Origin: Faunimonas pinastri
GTDB taxonomy: Bacteria; Pseudomonadota; Alphaproteobacteria; Rhizobiales; Afifellaceae
NCBI RefSeq assembly: GCF_900110915.1
Contig: NZ_FOFG01000006.1
Coordinates: 145,721 to 209,720, forward strand
DNA: 64,000 bases
Reading direction: 5' to 3'
Shown: positions 9,011-18,112 of the stretch, in pieces
How positions within the stretch are numbered: the first letter of the stretch is position 1
Layout of the letters: each line of letters opens with the position of its first letter
The notes under the pieces: model-generated
What the model saw: the letters and a program-made list of their open reading frames with translations, nothing else
Database searches by the model: none
Told to the model about the DNA's origin: nothing
Program-made: the position numbers and the translations under genes

Positions 9011-9092
9011 CACTATATCTTGTGTCATGCTGCCATCACGACACATAATGACGGACTGAAGAGTGATTCGAACGTAAGTTCCGGTAATCGGA

Positions 9093-9127
9093 GTTGACGC
9101 GCGCTCCTCGCATGTTCTACATTTGTT
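9093..9127 (+). promoter_or_regulatory. SOS promoter with alphaproteobacterial LexA box
   Basis: A -35 element TTGACG (9093-9098) and a -10 element TACATT (9117-9122) are separated by 18 bases. GTTC-N7-GTTC at 9113-9127 exactly matches the alphaproteobacterial LexA box and covers the -10, so bound LexA would block polymerase. The target is the gene at 9156. A second palindrome, GAAC-N4-GTTC, lies at 9069-9080. Confidence 0.75.
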
Positions 9128-9155
9128 CCGAGATGGCGCAGCAGGGAGTGTCGTC

Positions 9156-9512
9156 GTGACCCGGGTTTCGTTCGTACCGACAAGCGCCATCGCGACAGGC
9201 ATGGCCTCGCGCTATCGCTACTGGTCCGGGCGCTCGGGCCGGCGCTACCTGTTTACCTGCGTGGATGCGGACTGGCTGAAGGATTGCCACGAGGCGATCG
9301 CGCTGGAATGCGAGGGCGACCGCATCGTCTGGATCGGCGAGGCGGAAGCCTTTCCTCCGGGCAAGGCGATCGCTGGCGAGGGCGGACGCGGCCTGATCTT
9401 CGTTCACCTGTTGGCGAGCGATTCGGTGGAGCGACGGAACGTCATCGACGATCTGGCCGACCTTCTGGATCACGGCGGCGACGGCGGCAACGTGCTGCGC
9501 TTCGCGGCCTGA
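9156..9512 (+). CDS. Predicted SOS-induced protein of unknown function
   Basis: This 118-residue soluble protein is not recognised beyond a resemblance to uncharacterised rhizobial proteins. A basic aromatic stretch, SRYRYWSGRSGRRYLFT (residues 18-34), is its clearest motif. It has no signal peptide, membrane segment or known catalytic motif. The GTG at 9156 is preferred because GGAG lies 8 bases upstream; a TTG at 9123 would fall inside the LexA box and is unlikely. The promoter overlap with the LexA box predicts induction by DNA damage. Possible roles such as division inhibition or repair accessory are speculation. Confidence 0.7.
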   Translation: MTRVSFVPTSAIATGMASRYRYWSGRSGRRYLFTCVDADWLKDCHEAIALECEGDRIVWIGEAEAFPPGKAIAGEGGRGLIFVHLLASDSVERRNVIDDLADLLDHGGDGGNVLRFAA

Positions 9513-9531
9513 CCCGGACGATGCGCGCCGG

Positions 9532-10062
9532 CTATGCCAGGCGCGCCTCCCTCAGTCTTTTGGCCAGCCTGTCCAGCTTGCGATCCGGCATGCCGAGGCT
9601 CGCCAGGTGCTCCGCCGTGTTGACGACGTAGTCGGCGTTCGGGCCGGACTGTCCATGCGCGGAGGAAACGATCGCGAACGCCTCGTCCTCGCCGAGCGCG
9701 CCCGCATATTGCTCATGGCTGCGGTCGGCGATGTAGGTGACGGCGCGCACCGCCTCGCCGTTTTCCAGCCGGACATCGCGCATCCGTTCCAGATAGACGC
9801 TGGTGACCTGTTCGCGCTCGCGCAGATAGGCGATGACCTTTTCCGCCTCGGCGGCCGCTACGCGGAAAGCAAGACCCCGGCAGGTGCCGCCCCGGTCGAG
9901 CCCCAGCACGAGGCCGGGACTTTCCGGCGAGCCGCGATGCACCCATGAGCGGATGCAGAGCGCCCGGTGAAGCCCGATAAGGCGGCCCTGCTGCGCTTCC
10001 AGGAAGGAAAATCCCGGGCGCCAGATCAGTGAACCGTAGCCGAAGACCCAGAGATCCGACAT
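9532..10062 (-). CDS. chaC: Gamma-glutamylcyclotransferase (ChaC family)
   Basis: ChaC enzymes break glutathione into 5-oxoproline and Cys-Gly in the cytoplasm. The family signature WVFGYGSLIWRPGF opens the protein, and the later stretch LREREQVTSVYLERM supplies the conserved catalytic-region Glu. The 176-residue length is normal for bacterial ChaC. It is transcribed alone, divergent from the DUF2125 gene. The end of the SOS-type gene faces it, 19 bases away. Confidence 0.88.
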   Translation of the reverse strand: MSDLWVFGYGSLIWRPGFSFLEAQQGRLIGLHRALCIRSWVHRGSPESPGLVLGLDRGGTCRGLAFRVAAAEAEKVIAYLREREQVTSVYLERMRDVRLENGEAVRAVTYIADRSHEQYAGALGEDEAFAIVSSAHGQSGPNADYVVNTAEHLASLGMPDRKLDRLAKRLREARLA

Positions 10063-10116
10063 CGCTCTTCCTTGACGTGTGCTCGCCTAGCAGCGCAAAG
10101 CTCTGCCCGCAAGATC

Positions 10117-11106
10117 ATGACGAGAGCCATGCGCAGAGTTCCCATCATCATTCTCATTGTCGTCCTGGTGCTGGCTGCCGGCTGGTACGTCGCATGGCGC
10201 GTGCTCGCCCGGCAGGTGGACGTCGCCGTCTCCGACGCGCTGCATGTGGCGAGCGAGCACGGCTCGCCCATCACCTGCACCGACCGCCGGACCAGCGGCT
10301 TTCCGCTGAAGGTGCGGATTTCCTGTTCCGAGACCACCGTATCCGACCAGAAGAGCGGCGTGCAGGCCCGGCTTGCGGGCGTCACCGCGGAAACGGCGAT
10401 CTACACGCCCAATCGTGTCACCACCGCACTCGCCTCCCCCGCCACCATCACCGTGCCGAACCTTTCCGAGCCGATCCGGGGAGAATGGCAGACCGGCACG
10501 CTGACGCTCGACCGCAGGGACGCCGAGATCAGTTCCAGCCGCCTCGACCTCGACACCGCTAAGGTGACCATTTCCGGCTCGGAGATCGTGGCTAAGACGC
10601 TGAGCGCACTGGTCGCCCCGGCCCGCGACGAGCAGCGCACCTCGGTCGGCTTCTCCTTTGCCGATGCCTCGCTGCATTCCGGCGACCTGTCCACCCCGGC
10701 CATGAACGGCACGGGCTCAGCCATTCTTTCGGTCCCGCCGCAGCGCGTGTTCACCGGCCTTGGCGATCTCCGCTCCACGGGGCTTCAGGTGTCCGCGATC
10801 CAGATCGCGGCATCCTCCGGCGACCTCAAGGCCAATATCAGCGGCGACGTGCAGGCCGATCCGGACGGCCAGCTCAATGGGTCGCTGAACGTCGATCTTC
10901 TCAGCATCGACGCCCTGCCCGGCTTCATGAAGACGCTGCCGCCGGCCGCCCGGCAGCTCGGCAACACGATGGCCGGCGCGATCCTGATGTTCGCACAGCC
11001 GGTGGAGGTGAACGGCGCGCAGGCGCGGCGGCTGCACTTCGACATCCACCGCGGCAAGGTGGCGCTCGGCCCGATCAAGCTCGGACGCGTCGCCCCGCTC
11101 TGGTGA
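10117..11106 (+). CDS. DUF2125 domain protein, periplasmic, membrane-anchored
   Basis: This 329-residue protein has an N-terminal membrane anchor (VPIIILIVVLVLAAGWYVAW) followed by a long beta-rich region. The ITCTDRRTSGFPLKVRISC stretch is typical of DUF2125, a family of alphaproteobacterial proteins distantly similar to lipid-transfer AsmA-like domains. Its function is unknown. The ATG at 10117 is chosen; an ATG at 10129 is also possible. Its neighbours (chaC and the tyrC operon) are a recurring arrangement in rhizobia. Confidence 0.8.
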   Translation: MTRAMRRVPIIILIVVLVLAAGWYVAWRVLARQVDVAVSDALHVASEHGSPITCTDRRTSGFPLKVRISCSETTVSDQKSGVQARLAGVTAETAIYTPNRVTTALASPATITVPNLSEPIRGEWQTGTLTLDRRDAEISSSRLDLDTAKVTISGSEIVAKTLSALVAPARDEQRTSVGFSFADASLHSGDLSTPAMNGTGSAILSVPPQRVFTGLGDLRSTGLQVSAIQIAASSGDLKANISGDVQADPDGQLNGSLNVDLLSIDALPGFMKTLPPAARQLGNTMAGAILMFAQPVEVNGAQARRLHFDIHRGKVALGPIKLGRVAPLW

Positions 11107-11130
11107 GGGCATCCGCTCTGGTGGGGAAGC

Positions 11131-11153
11131 GCCGGGCGGGAACGCCGCCCGGC
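11131..11153. terminator. Hairpin between convergent genes
   Basis: GCCGGGCGG and CCGCCCGGC form a perfect 9-bp stem with a 5-base loop, placed between the convergent DUF2125 gene and tyrC. No T tract is present on either strand, but the position suits a shared end-of-transcript structure. Confidence 0.5.
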
Positions 11154-11157
11154 ACCG

Positions 11158-12084
11158 TCAAACGGTCTTGGCGGCTGCCGCGCGACCGAAGTCCGGCTCG
11201 GCGGTTTCCTGCCCGGCGGCGATGATCCCGCGGCGGATCGCGCGCGTCCGGTTGAAGAGCTCGAACAGCGCGTCGCCGTCGCCCCAGCGGATCGCTCTCT
11301 GCAGCGCCGAGAGATCCTCGTTGAAGCGGCCCAGCATCTCCAGCACGGCTTCCTTGTTGTTCAGGAACACATCGCGCCACATGGTGGGATCGGAAGCCGC
11401 GATACGGGTGAAATCGCGAAAGCCGCCGGCGGCGAACTTCATCACTTCCGATTCCGTCACCGCTTCCAGGTCAGCGGCGGTTCCGACGATGTTGTAAGCG
11501 ATCAGATGCGGGACGTGGCTGGTGATCGCCAGCACCATGTCGTGATGCTCGGGCGTCATGGTCTCGACGTTGGAGCCGAGCCCTTCCCAGAAGGCACGCA
11601 CGCTCGCGAGCGCGGCGGCGTCTGTGCCCTCCGGCGGGGTCAGGATGCACCAACGGCTGCGAAAGAGATCGGCGAAGCCCGCCTCGGGGCCGGAATATTC
11701 GGTGCCCGCAACCGGATGGGCGGGCACGAAATGCGCGTGCTCCGGCAGGAAGGGCGTCACCTGGCGGATCACGGCGGCCTTGACCGAGCCGACATCGGAG
11801 ACGATCGCGCCGGGCTTCAGGACCGGGCCGATCTCCTCCGCCACCGCGCCATAGGCGCCCACCGGCACGGAGGCGATGACGAGGTCCGCGCCCTCCGCCG
11901 CTTCCGCCGCGGATAACGTGTAGCGGTCGCCGAGGCCCAGCCGTTCCGCCGCTTCCAGCGTTTCCGGCCGCCGCGTCTGCACGACGATCTCCTCGGCCAG
12001 CCCGTATTCGCAGGCGCCGCGCGCGATGGAGGAGCCGATCAGGCCGATGCCGATCAGCGCCAGCCGCTTGATTTTCTCCGGCAT
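11158..12084 (-). CDS. tyrC: Prephenate/arogenate dehydrogenase
   Basis: This enzyme oxidatively decarboxylates prephenate or arogenate for tyrosine synthesis. The N-terminal nucleotide-binding site is IALIGIGLIGSSIA-like (LALIGIGLIGSSIARG), and HPVAGTEYSGPEA is the conserved substrate region. The 308-residue length is usual for the rhizobial enzyme. It follows hisC after 4 bases in a chorismate mutase-hisC-tyrC operon. Specificity for arogenate versus prephenate cannot be read from the sequence. Confidence 0.92.
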   Translation of the reverse strand: MPEKIKRLALIGIGLIGSSIARGACEYGLAEEIVVQTRRPETLEAAERLGLGDRYTLSAAEAAEGADLVIASVPVGAYGAVAEEIGPVLKPGAIVSDVGSVKAAVIRQVTPFLPEHAHFVPAHPVAGTEYSGPEAGFADLFRSRWCILTPPEGTDAAALASVRAFWEGLGSNVETMTPEHHDMVLAITSHVPHLIAYNIVGTAADLEAVTESEVMKFAAGGFRDFTRIAASDPTMWRDVFLNNKEAVLEMLGRFNEDLSALQRAIRWGDGDALFELFNRTRAIRRGIIAAGQETAEPDFGRAAAAKTV

Positions 12085-12088
12085 CGCG

Positions 12089-13192
12089 TCAGGCCGCTCC
12101 GTTGAGGAAGCTGCGGAGCGCCTCCACGACGCCGCGATTGGCTTCCTCGCTGCCGATGGTCAGGCGAAGCGCATTGGGGAAGCCGTAGCCCCGCATGCCG
12201 CGCAGCACATAGCCTTCTCGGCGAAGATGGGCGTCGCCCTCGACCGCGCCCTTGCCCGGCTCGTCGGGGAAGTGGATCAGCAGGAAATTGCCGACGCTAG
12301 GCGTCACGCGCATGCCGAGCTTCGTCAGTTCCTCCGTCAGCCACGCGTTCCAGCGATTGTTGTGCTCCACCGAAGCATCCACATGCGCCCGGTCCGCGAT
12401 CGCGGCCGCGCCCGCCGCGATGGCCGGCGAATTGACGTTGAAGGGGCCGCGCGTGCGGTTCAGCACATCGACGACATGGGCCGGCCCGTAGAGCCAGCCG
12501 ATGCGCAGGCTCGCCAGACCGAAGATCTTGGAGAAGGTGCGCGTCATCACGACGTTCTCCTGCTCCGCGGCAAGCTCCATGCCGCTCGCATAATCGTTGC
12601 GGCGGACATATTCGGCATAGGCGGCGTCGAGGACGAGCAGCACCGTGCGCGGCAAGCCGGCATGCAGGCGCTTCACCTCGTCGAACGGAATGTAGGTGCC
12701 GGTCGGATTGTTCGGGTTGGCGAGGAAGACGATGCGCGTGCGATCGGTGACGCGCGCGAGGATCTCGTCCACCATCGCCGTCTCGTCCCGCTCTGGCGCC
12801 ACCACCGGCTTGCCGCCGACGGAGAGCGTGGAGATGCCGTAGATGGAAAAGGCGTGCTCGGTGTAGATCGCCTCGTCCCCGTCGCCGAGATAGCACTGGG
12901 CGAGAAGGTGCAGGAGTTCGTCCGAGCCGTTGCCGCAGACGATGCGGTCCGCGTGGATGCCGTGCACCCTGGCGATGGCCTCGCGGAGGGCTTCCGACGA
13001 ACCCTCGGGATAATAGTGCAGACGATCGGCGGCAGACTTGTAGGCCTCGATGGCGCGCGGGCTCGGGCCCAGCGGCGTCTCGTTCGCCGAAAGCTTGAAC
13101 ACGCGCTTGGCGGGAGAGCGCTCGTCGCCGGCGACGTAGGCGCTGACGTCGAGAACGCCGGGGCGGGGCTGCGGTCTGCTGAGATCGGTCAT
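12089..13192 (-). CDS. hisC: Histidinol-phosphate aminotransferase
   Basis: This fold-type I PLP transaminase (367 residues) acts on histidinol phosphate and, in many alphaproteobacteria, on aromatic amino acids. The substrate loop [14 protein letters not shown], the core [12 protein letters not shown] and the PLP lysine in [16 protein letters not shown] are clear. The ATG at 13192 starts [12 protein letters not shown]; the upstream extension is a shadow of the previous gene. Placement between chorismate mutase and tyrC suggests a role in tyrosine/phenylalanine synthesis as well. Confidence 0.92.
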   Translation of the reverse strand: MTDLSRPQPRPGVLDVSAYVAGDERSPAKRVFKLSANETPLGPSPRAIEAYKSAADRLHYYPEGSSEALREAIARVHGIHADRIVCGNGSDELLHLLAQCYLGDGDEAIYTEHAFSIYGISTLSVGGKPVVAPERDETAMVDEILARVTDRTRIVFLANPNNPTGTYIPFDEVKRLHAGLPRTVLLVLDAAYAEYVRRNDYASGMELAAEQENVVMTRTFSKIFGLASLRIGWLYGPAHVVDVLNRTRGPFNVNSPAIAAGAAAIADRAHVDASVEHNNRWNAWLTEELTKLGMRVTPSVGNFLLIHFPDEPGKGAVEGDAHLRREGYVLRGMRGYGFPNALRLTIGSEEANRGVVEALRSFLNGAA

Positions 13193-13199
13193 GGCTGTC

Positions 13200-14051
13200 T
13201 CACGAGGAAGCGGAAGCCACGCTGTCCGGCGTGGCGGAAGAAAGCTCGGGCGTCCGGTCGACGACGACCCGGATGGGCTGGGCGAACTGGCCGATGGCGA
13301 GGACGTCACCCAAGGGGGCGCCAAGCTCGCGGGCAAGGTCGTCGAGCGTCGCGGAAACCTGCAGTTCGAACAGGGTCTCGCCCTCGGCCTCGCCGATCAC
13401 CCGGCCGCCCAGCGAGGAAATCGCGGCATGCAGACCGTCGCGCGCGGCGGTGGCGAGAAGCTGGACATCGGCAGGGGCCGCATCCTTCAGCGGCGGTCCC
13501 ACGACATAGGCGGGTAGCGAGGCGGGACGGCCTTCTTCCTCGATAAAGGGCAGGCGCGCGAAGACGCCGGGGCCATCGGGAGCCGTCAGCGAGCGCCACC
13601 ATCGGCCCTCCGTCTCCAGCGGCACCAGCGCGAGATCCCGCCCCTCGCCTTCCACCAGCGCGATCGCATCGGCGGCGCTGTCGCAGGCGTGGACGGAAAC
13701 GAAGAAGCCGAAATAGAAGCGGACGAGATCGCGCATGGCGAGCGGATCGGCTGCCGGCGCGGTCGCCACGCCATAGGGCGCCTGCATCGCGGTGAAGGTG
13801 CTGATGATCTCGCGCCAGATATGCTCGACGGTGACCAGCGGCAGGTCGCTCTCGTGCCGCAGCACCAGCCGGCGCATCATGTCGGCCTCGCGATCGGGCC
13901 GGAAGGCGGCGCCCGGCGCGCTGGTGCCCTTGACGCGGATCAGTTCGGCGATGATCCCGGCCCGCTCGATCAGCGAGCGGTGCACGGTCTCGTCCAGCGC
14001 GTCGATGCGCTGACGGATGATCCGAAGCTGATCTGGGGGCGCCCCGTTCAT
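13200..14051 (-). CDS. Chorismate mutase with degenerate prephenate-dehydratase-like domain
   Basis: The first 90 residues form an AroQ-type chorismate mutase ([33 protein letters not shown], then [13 protein letters not shown]). Chorismate to prephenate conversion is the expected reaction. The remaining ~190 residues weakly resemble the prephenate dehydratase fold (ALVPLE in place of the catalytic TRF/PIENS region), so dehydratase activity is doubtful. The 283-residue length matches the rhizobial proteins upstream of hisC. It is the first gene of the operon, starting at ATG 14051. Confidence 0.85.
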   Translation of the reverse strand: MNGAPPDQLRIIRQRIDALDETVHRSLIERAGIIAELIRVKGTSAPGAAFRPDREADMMRRLVLRHESDLPLVTVEHIWREIISTFTAMQAPYGVATAPAADPLAMRDLVRFYFGFFVSVHACDSAADAIALVEGEGRDLALVPLETEGRWWRSLTAPDGPGVFARLPFIEEEGRPASLPAYVVGPPLKDAAPADVQLLATAARDGLHAAISSLGGRVIGEAEGETLFELQVSATLDDLARELGAPLGDVLAIGQFAQPIRVVVDRTPELSSATPDSVASASS

Positions 14052-14139
14052 GCGAGCCTTCGCCTTTCGAAATGGAGACCTTAAACCGCGTTCATTAGCC
14101 AGCCCCCGGCCGGAAGGCTAGGGAAAGACGAAGAAAATA

Positions 14140-14168
14140 TTGACACGGGGAAAGCCTCGTCCCTAAGC
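14140..14168 (+). promoter_or_regulatory. Predicted metX promoter
   Basis: TTGACA (14140-14145) is a perfect -35 element. Seventeen bases later CTAAGC is a weak -10. The leader to metX would be only about 20 bases, leaving no room for a SAM riboswitch. An imperfect hairpin (TAGCC...GGCTA, 14096-14120) lies upstream of the promoter. Confidence 0.45.
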
Positions 14169-14192
14169 CCCTGAGGGAAGCGAGATCACGAA

Positions 14193-15368
14193 ATGCCCGG
14201 AGCCAAGTTGGGATTGATCGAGGAGCAGGCGCGAACGGAAGCGCAGGCACCCACGAGCGCGCTCGCCATGTTCGGGCCGGAGACGCCGCTCAGGCTGGAT
14301 TCCGGCGTCTCCCTCGCCCCCTTCCAGATCGCGTACCAGACCTACGGCACGCTGAACGCCGACAAGACGAACGCCATCCTGGTCTGCCACGCGCTGACCG
14401 GCGACCAGCATGCCGCCAGCGCCAATCCCGTGACGGGCAAGCCCGGCTGGTGGTCGATGATGGTGGGGCCCGGCCGGCCCATCGACACCGACCGCTTCTT
14501 CGTCATCTGCTCCAACGTGCTCGGCGGCTGCATGGGCACGACCGGACCGGCGACGACCGACCCGAACACCGGCGAGGTCTACGGGCTGGAACTGCCGGTG
14601 ATCACCATCGGCGACATGGTGCGCGCGCAGGCCATGCTGGTGGATCACCTCGGCGTCGACGTGCTGCTGGCCGTCGTCGGCGGCTCCATGGGCGGCATGC
14701 AGGTGCTGCAATGGGCGGCGAGCTATCCGGAACGCGTGCTGTCGGCCGTGCCGATCGCCACCGGTCCCCGCCATTCCGCGCAGAACATCGCTTTCCACGA
14801 GGTCGGGCGGCAGGCGATCATGGCCGATCCCGACTGGTGCGGCGGCAAGTACATCGCCCAGGGGACCAGCCCCCGCAAGGGGTTGGCCGTCGCGCGCATG
14901 GCCGCGCACATCACCTACCTGTCCGAGGAAGCGCTGCACAACAAGTTCGGCCGCGAACTGCAGGACCGCTCGGCGCTGACCTTCGGCTTCGACGCCGATT
15001 TCCAGATCGAGTCCTATCTGCGCTACCAGGGCATGACCTTCGTCGATCGCTTCGACGCGAATTCGTATCTCTACATGACGCGGGCGATGGACTATTTCGA
15101 CCTCGCCGCCCAGCATGGCGGCACGCTGGCGAACGCCTTCCGCAACACGAAGACCCGTTTCTGCGTGGTGTCCTTCACCTCCGACTGGCTGTTCCCGACT
15201 TCGGAGAACCGCACCATCGTCCATGCGCTGAACGCGGCGGCGGCCAACGTTTCCTTCGTGGAGATCGAGACCGACCGCGGCCACGACGCCTTCCTGCTGG
15301 ACATGCCGGAGATGTTCGCCACCGTGCGCGGCTTCCTCAACGCGTCCGCGCGACGCCGGGGTCTCTGA
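14193..15368 (+). CDS. metX: Homoserine O-acetyltransferase
   Basis: MetX transfers an acyl group to homoserine, the first committed step of methionine synthesis. It is an alpha/beta hydrolase of 391 residues. The nucleophile is in [10 protein letters not shown], the acid in FTSDWLFP and the His in [10 protein letters not shown]. The oxyanion/substrate motif ALTGDQHA and the [12 protein letters not shown] loop are also present. Its stop overlaps the metW start by one base (TGATG), so both are made together. Whether it uses acetyl- or succinyl-CoA is not settled by these motifs. Confidence 0.95.
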   Translation: MPGAKLGLIEEQARTEAQAPTSALAMFGPETPLRLDSGVSLAPFQIAYQTYGTLNADKTNAILVCHALTGDQHAASANPVTGKPGWWSMMVGPGRPIDTDRFFVICSNVLGGCMGTTGPATTDPNTGEVYGLELPVITIGDMVRAQAMLVDHLGVDVLLAVVGGSMGGMQVLQWAASYPERVLSAVPIATGPRHSAQNIAFHEVGRQAIMADPDWCGGKYIAQGTSPRKGLAVARMAAHITYLSEEALHNKFGRELQDRSALTFGFDADFQIESYLRYQGMTFVDRFDANSYLYMTRAMDYFDLAAQHGGTLANAFRNTKTRFCVVSFTSDWLFPTSENRTIVHALNAAAANVSFVEIETDRGHDAFLLDMPEMFATVRGFLNASARRRGL

Positions 15369-16006
15369 TGAGCGAGATGCAAAGCGTGGTGAACACGGTC
15401 GACCAGGCGCGCGTCGATCTGCAGGTCATTTCCGATTTCGTGACGCCGGGCGCGCGGGTGCTCGATGTCGGCTGCGGCAACGGCGACCTGCTGGCGCGGC
15501 TGGAAGCGGAGAAGAACGTCGACGGGCGCGGCGTGGAGCTTTCGCAGAAGGGCGTGAACGAAGCGGTGGCGCGGGGTCTCTCGGTGATCCAGGGCGACGC
15601 GGACCACGATCTCGCGACCTATCCCGACGATGCCTTCGACTTCGTGATCCTGAGCCAGACGTTGCAGGCGACCTATGCGCCCAAGGTCGTGCTGGAAGCC
15701 CTGCTGCGGATCGGTAAGAAGACCATCGTCTCCTTCCCCAATTTCGGGCACTGGAAGGTGCGCGGCCAGTTCATGCTGTACGGCCGCATGCCGATCACCC
15801 ACGACCTGCCGTACCATTGGTACGACACGCCCAACATCCACTTCTGCACGGTGCTCGATTTCCGCGCTCTGGTGAGGGAAGTGGGCGCGGAAATCGAGCA
15901 GACCGTGGCGCTCTATGGCGACGGGCGACGGCTCGGCGGCTCCTCGTCCTGGGGCTACTGGAACGCCTTTTCCAAGCAGGCGGTGTTTCTGCTGTCGAAG
16001 CCCTAG
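15368..16006 (+). CDS. metW: Methionine biosynthesis protein MetW
   Basis: MetW is a methyltransferase-fold partner of MetX that is needed for full homoserine acylation in proteobacteria. The SAM-binding-like motif VLDVGCGNGDLL is near the N-terminus, and SFPNFGHWKVR and HDLPYHWYDTPNIHFC are family hallmarks. The 212-residue length is usual. It is translationally coupled to metX and ends in a 4-base convergent overlap with the following minus-strand gene. Confidence 0.95.
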   Translation: MSEMQSVVNTVDQARVDLQVISDFVTPGARVLDVGCGNGDLLARLEAEKNVDGRGVELSQKGVNEAVARGLSVIQGDADHDLATYPDDAFDFVILSQTLQATYAPKVVLEALLRIGKKTIVSFPNFGHWKVRGQFMLYGRMPITHDLPYHWYDTPNIHFCTVLDFRALVREVGAEIEQTVALYGDGRRLGGSSSWGYWNAFSKQAVFLLSKP

Positions 16007-16428
16007 AGCCCGGCTCCCCGCGTCCGGTCCTGGATCCGGGACTGCATCTGGGTTTCGACGGCCGCCTTGTCGATCACGGACCAGACCCGCACGATTTGCC
16101 GGTCCCGGAATTCGTAGAACACGTTCTCGGAAAAGCGTATCCGCGTTCCATCGACGGGCACGCCCAGGAACGTCCCGACGGGCGTGCAATCGAAAGCCAG
16201 GCGGCTGGCGATGACCGGCGGCTCGGACACCAGCAACTCGATGTGGAACTGGAGGTCCGGGATTTCGCGGAAGTCCCGTTCCAGCATCCTGCGGTATCCC
16301 GAGAGCCCGATCCGCTCGCCGTTGTAGCAGACATCGTCGTGGACGGAGTTGCCGAGGTTGTCCCAGTCCTGCCGGTTCAGGCAGGCGATGTACTCCCGGT
16401 AGAGATCGGCCAGCCCGGCGCTCGTCAC
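16003..16428 (-). CDS. SnoaL/NTF2-like ester cyclase family protein
   Basis: This 141-residue protein has the NTF2-like small alpha+beta pattern: LYREYIACLNRQDWDNLGNSVHDDVCYNG, then a later FYEFRDRQIVRVWSVIDKAAVE. SnoaL-like proteins include polyketide cyclases, hydratases and many uncharacterised members, so no reaction is assigned. The start is GTG at 16428, overlapping the stop of the upstream methyltransferase gene (GTGA), with GGAG 8 bases before it. The pair is therefore one operon. Confidence 0.8.
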   Translation of the reverse strand: MTSAGLADLYREYIACLNRQDWDNLGNSVHDDVCYNGERIGLSGYRRMLERDFREIPDLQFHIELLVSEPPVIASRLAFDCTPVGTFLGVPVDGTRIRFSENVFYEFRDRQIVRVWSVIDKAAVETQMQSRIQDRTRGAGL

Positions 16429-17219
16429 GATGTCTGCTCCTTGTCCGGGTCGATGAGAAGCGGGGCGGCATGCGCCTTCGTGCGGTGCAGCCCGGCAAGC
16501 CCGGAGGGCTGGAGCACCGGGCGGAGCGCCGGCGAGAGCACGCGGCGGGAACGCACCCGCACGCCCTGGATGTTGCGCTTGGTGGCGCGGGCGCAGATCA
16601 CGCCGGAAAAGGCTGGCCAGGTCCGCTGCCCGGCCCGGTCCAGCGTGCCGGAAATCGCCAGCATGGAGCGATGACTGAAGGGAGGCATATGGAGCGCGGT
16701 CGCCCAGGCTTCCGCCTCGAACCCGGCTTCGGCGAAAAGCGAGCGAAGCTGGCCGCGCGAATAAGGCTGGCCGAAGCCGAAGGGCGAGATGTCGAAGCGC
16801 GACCAGGCGCCCTGCCGGTTCGGCACCACAACGATGAGCTTGCCGCCAATGGTCAGCACGCGACGCGCCTCCGCCATCAGCGCCAGCGGCTTCGGCGACA
16901 TTTCCAGCGCATGCACGATCAGCACGCAGTCCATGCTCTGGTCCGGCAGCGGCAGCGCGTCCTCTTCCACCAGCGCGGTCACCGAGGGGCCTTCCGGCGG
17001 CCAGTCGAGCACGCCCTGCCCCGCCGGCATGAAGGCCAGCACGCGTTCGCAATTGCCCCTGAGCCGGCCGAGATAGGGCGTGGCGAAGCCGAAGCCGAGC
17101 ACCCGCGCTTTCGGGTCCGGCGGCATCAGCGCGGAAACCGCCGCCTCCACGCTGCGCGCCACGACACGGCCGAGCAGGCTGGAATAGAAATCCCGGATGT
17201 CGATGATGTCGAGATACAT
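16425..17219 (-). CDS. Class I SAM-dependent methyltransferase family protein
   Basis: A Rossmann-type methyltransferase of 264 residues. Visible parts are VLGFGFATPYLGRLRG (a variant of motif I), the acidic LVEEDALPLPDQSMDCVLIVHALE (motifs II-III) and ARRVLTIGGKLIVVVPNRQGAWSRFD. The substrate is unknown. Homologues adjacent to gloB are widespread in rhizobia. It is divergent from gloB and translationally coupled to the SnoaL-like gene. Confidence 0.8.
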   Translation of the reverse strand: MYLDIIDIRDFYSSLLGRVVARSVEAAVSALMPPDPKARVLGFGFATPYLGRLRGNCERVLAFMPAGQGVLDWPPEGPSVTALVEEDALPLPDQSMDCVLIVHALEMSPKPLALMAEARRVLTIGGKLIVVVPNRQGAWSRFDISPFGFGQPYSRGQLRSLFAEAGFEAEAWATALHMPPFSHRSMLAISGTLDRAGQRTWPAFSGVICARATKRNIQGVRVRSRRVLSPALRPVLQPSGLAGLHRTKAHAAPLLIDPDKEQTS

Positions 17220-17341
17220 GCGTCGAATGCGGCTCCGGTCCGGTGAAGGACTGCAACGGGAGGTCTACAACGGCCCGTTGCCGCCCTATAAAGAACGGAG
17301 CTTACCGATCCCGCAACATCCTCCCCGCAGGAGTCCGCCTC

Positions 17342-18112
17342 ATGACGCAGTTCCAGATCGTCCAGTTCATGGCCCGCAAGGACAATTTCGCGGTCCTGCT
17401 GCACGACGAGGACACCTCGGCCACCATCGCCATCGATGCGCCCGAGGCTGCCGCCATCCAGGAGCAGCTCCGGGCGCGCGGCTGGGAACTCACCCACATC
17501 CTCGTCACCCACAAGCATGCCGACCACGTAGAGGGTATCCCGGCGCTCCGCGACGCCTATCCCGGCCTGCAGGTGATCGGACCGGAAAAGAGCTCCGACC
17601 TCGGGCTCTACGACGAGGTGGTGGAGGACGACCAGCGCTTCGAGCTGGCCGGCGCGGAGTTCCAGGTGATCGCCACGCCGGGCCATACGCTGGACCACGT
17701 CTGCTACTACCTGCCGGGCCAGCAGCTCGCCTTCACCGCCGATACGCTGTTCGCGCTGGGCTGCGGCCGCATATTCGAGGGCACGCCCGCGATGATGTGG
17801 GACTCGCTGCAGAAGCTGCGCGCGCTGCCGGACGACACCGCCGTCTATTGCGGCCACGAATACACGCTGGCCAACGCCTTGTTCGCCCGCACGGTCGATC
17901 CCGACAACGACGCGCTGCGCGACCGGCTGGACGAGGTACAGCGCCTTTGCGAGGCGGGCGAGGCGACGCTGCCGACCACCATCGGCGAGGAAAAGCGGTT
18001 GAACCCCTATCTCCGGCCGGACGACCCGGATATCCGCCGCACGCTCGGGCTGGAAGATGCCACCGACGAGGAAGTCTTCGCCGAGATCCGCGCCCGCAAG
18101 GACCGGTTCTGA
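17342..18112 (+). CDS. gloB: Hydroxyacylglutathione hydrolase (glyoxalase II)
   Basis: GloB hydrolyses S-lactoylglutathione to lactate and glutathione, the second step of methylglyoxal detoxification. The metallo-beta-lactamase motif reads THKHADHVEG; the metal-binding His, His, Asp and His are kept and only a non-ligand position is Lys. Further ligands are in TPGHTLDHV and YCGHEYT, and the C-terminal glutathione-binding NPYLR is present. The 256 residues are normal. The ATG at 17342 has AGGAG upstream. Its stop overlaps the next start (TGATG). Confidence 0.95.
   Translation: MTQFQIVQFMARKDNFAVLLHDEDTSATIAIDAPEAAAIQEQLRARGWELTHILVTHKHADHVEGIPALRDAYPGLQVIGPEKSSDLGLYDEVVEDDQRFELAGAEFQVIATPGHTLDHVCYYLPGQQLAFTADTLFALGCGRIFEGTPAMMWDSLQKLRALPDDTAVYCGHEYTLANALFARTVDPDNDALRDRLDEVQRLCEAGEATLPTTIGEEKRLNPYLRPDDPDIRRTLGLEDATDEEVFAEIRARKDRF

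Noticed and set aside
9008..9027. TGACAC-N8-GTGTCA dyad after the YdcF-type gene as a terminator or operator
   Set aside because: The stem is only six base pairs with an 8-base loop and no T tract, and it matches no known operator spacing; too weak to call.
14052..14192. SAM-II (metA) riboswitch upstream of metX
   Set aside because: The conserved pseudoknot segments of SAM-II could not be found, and the TTGACA promoter leaves only about 20 bases of leader. A TAGCC/GGCTA hairpin lies upstream of the promoter, not in the transcript.
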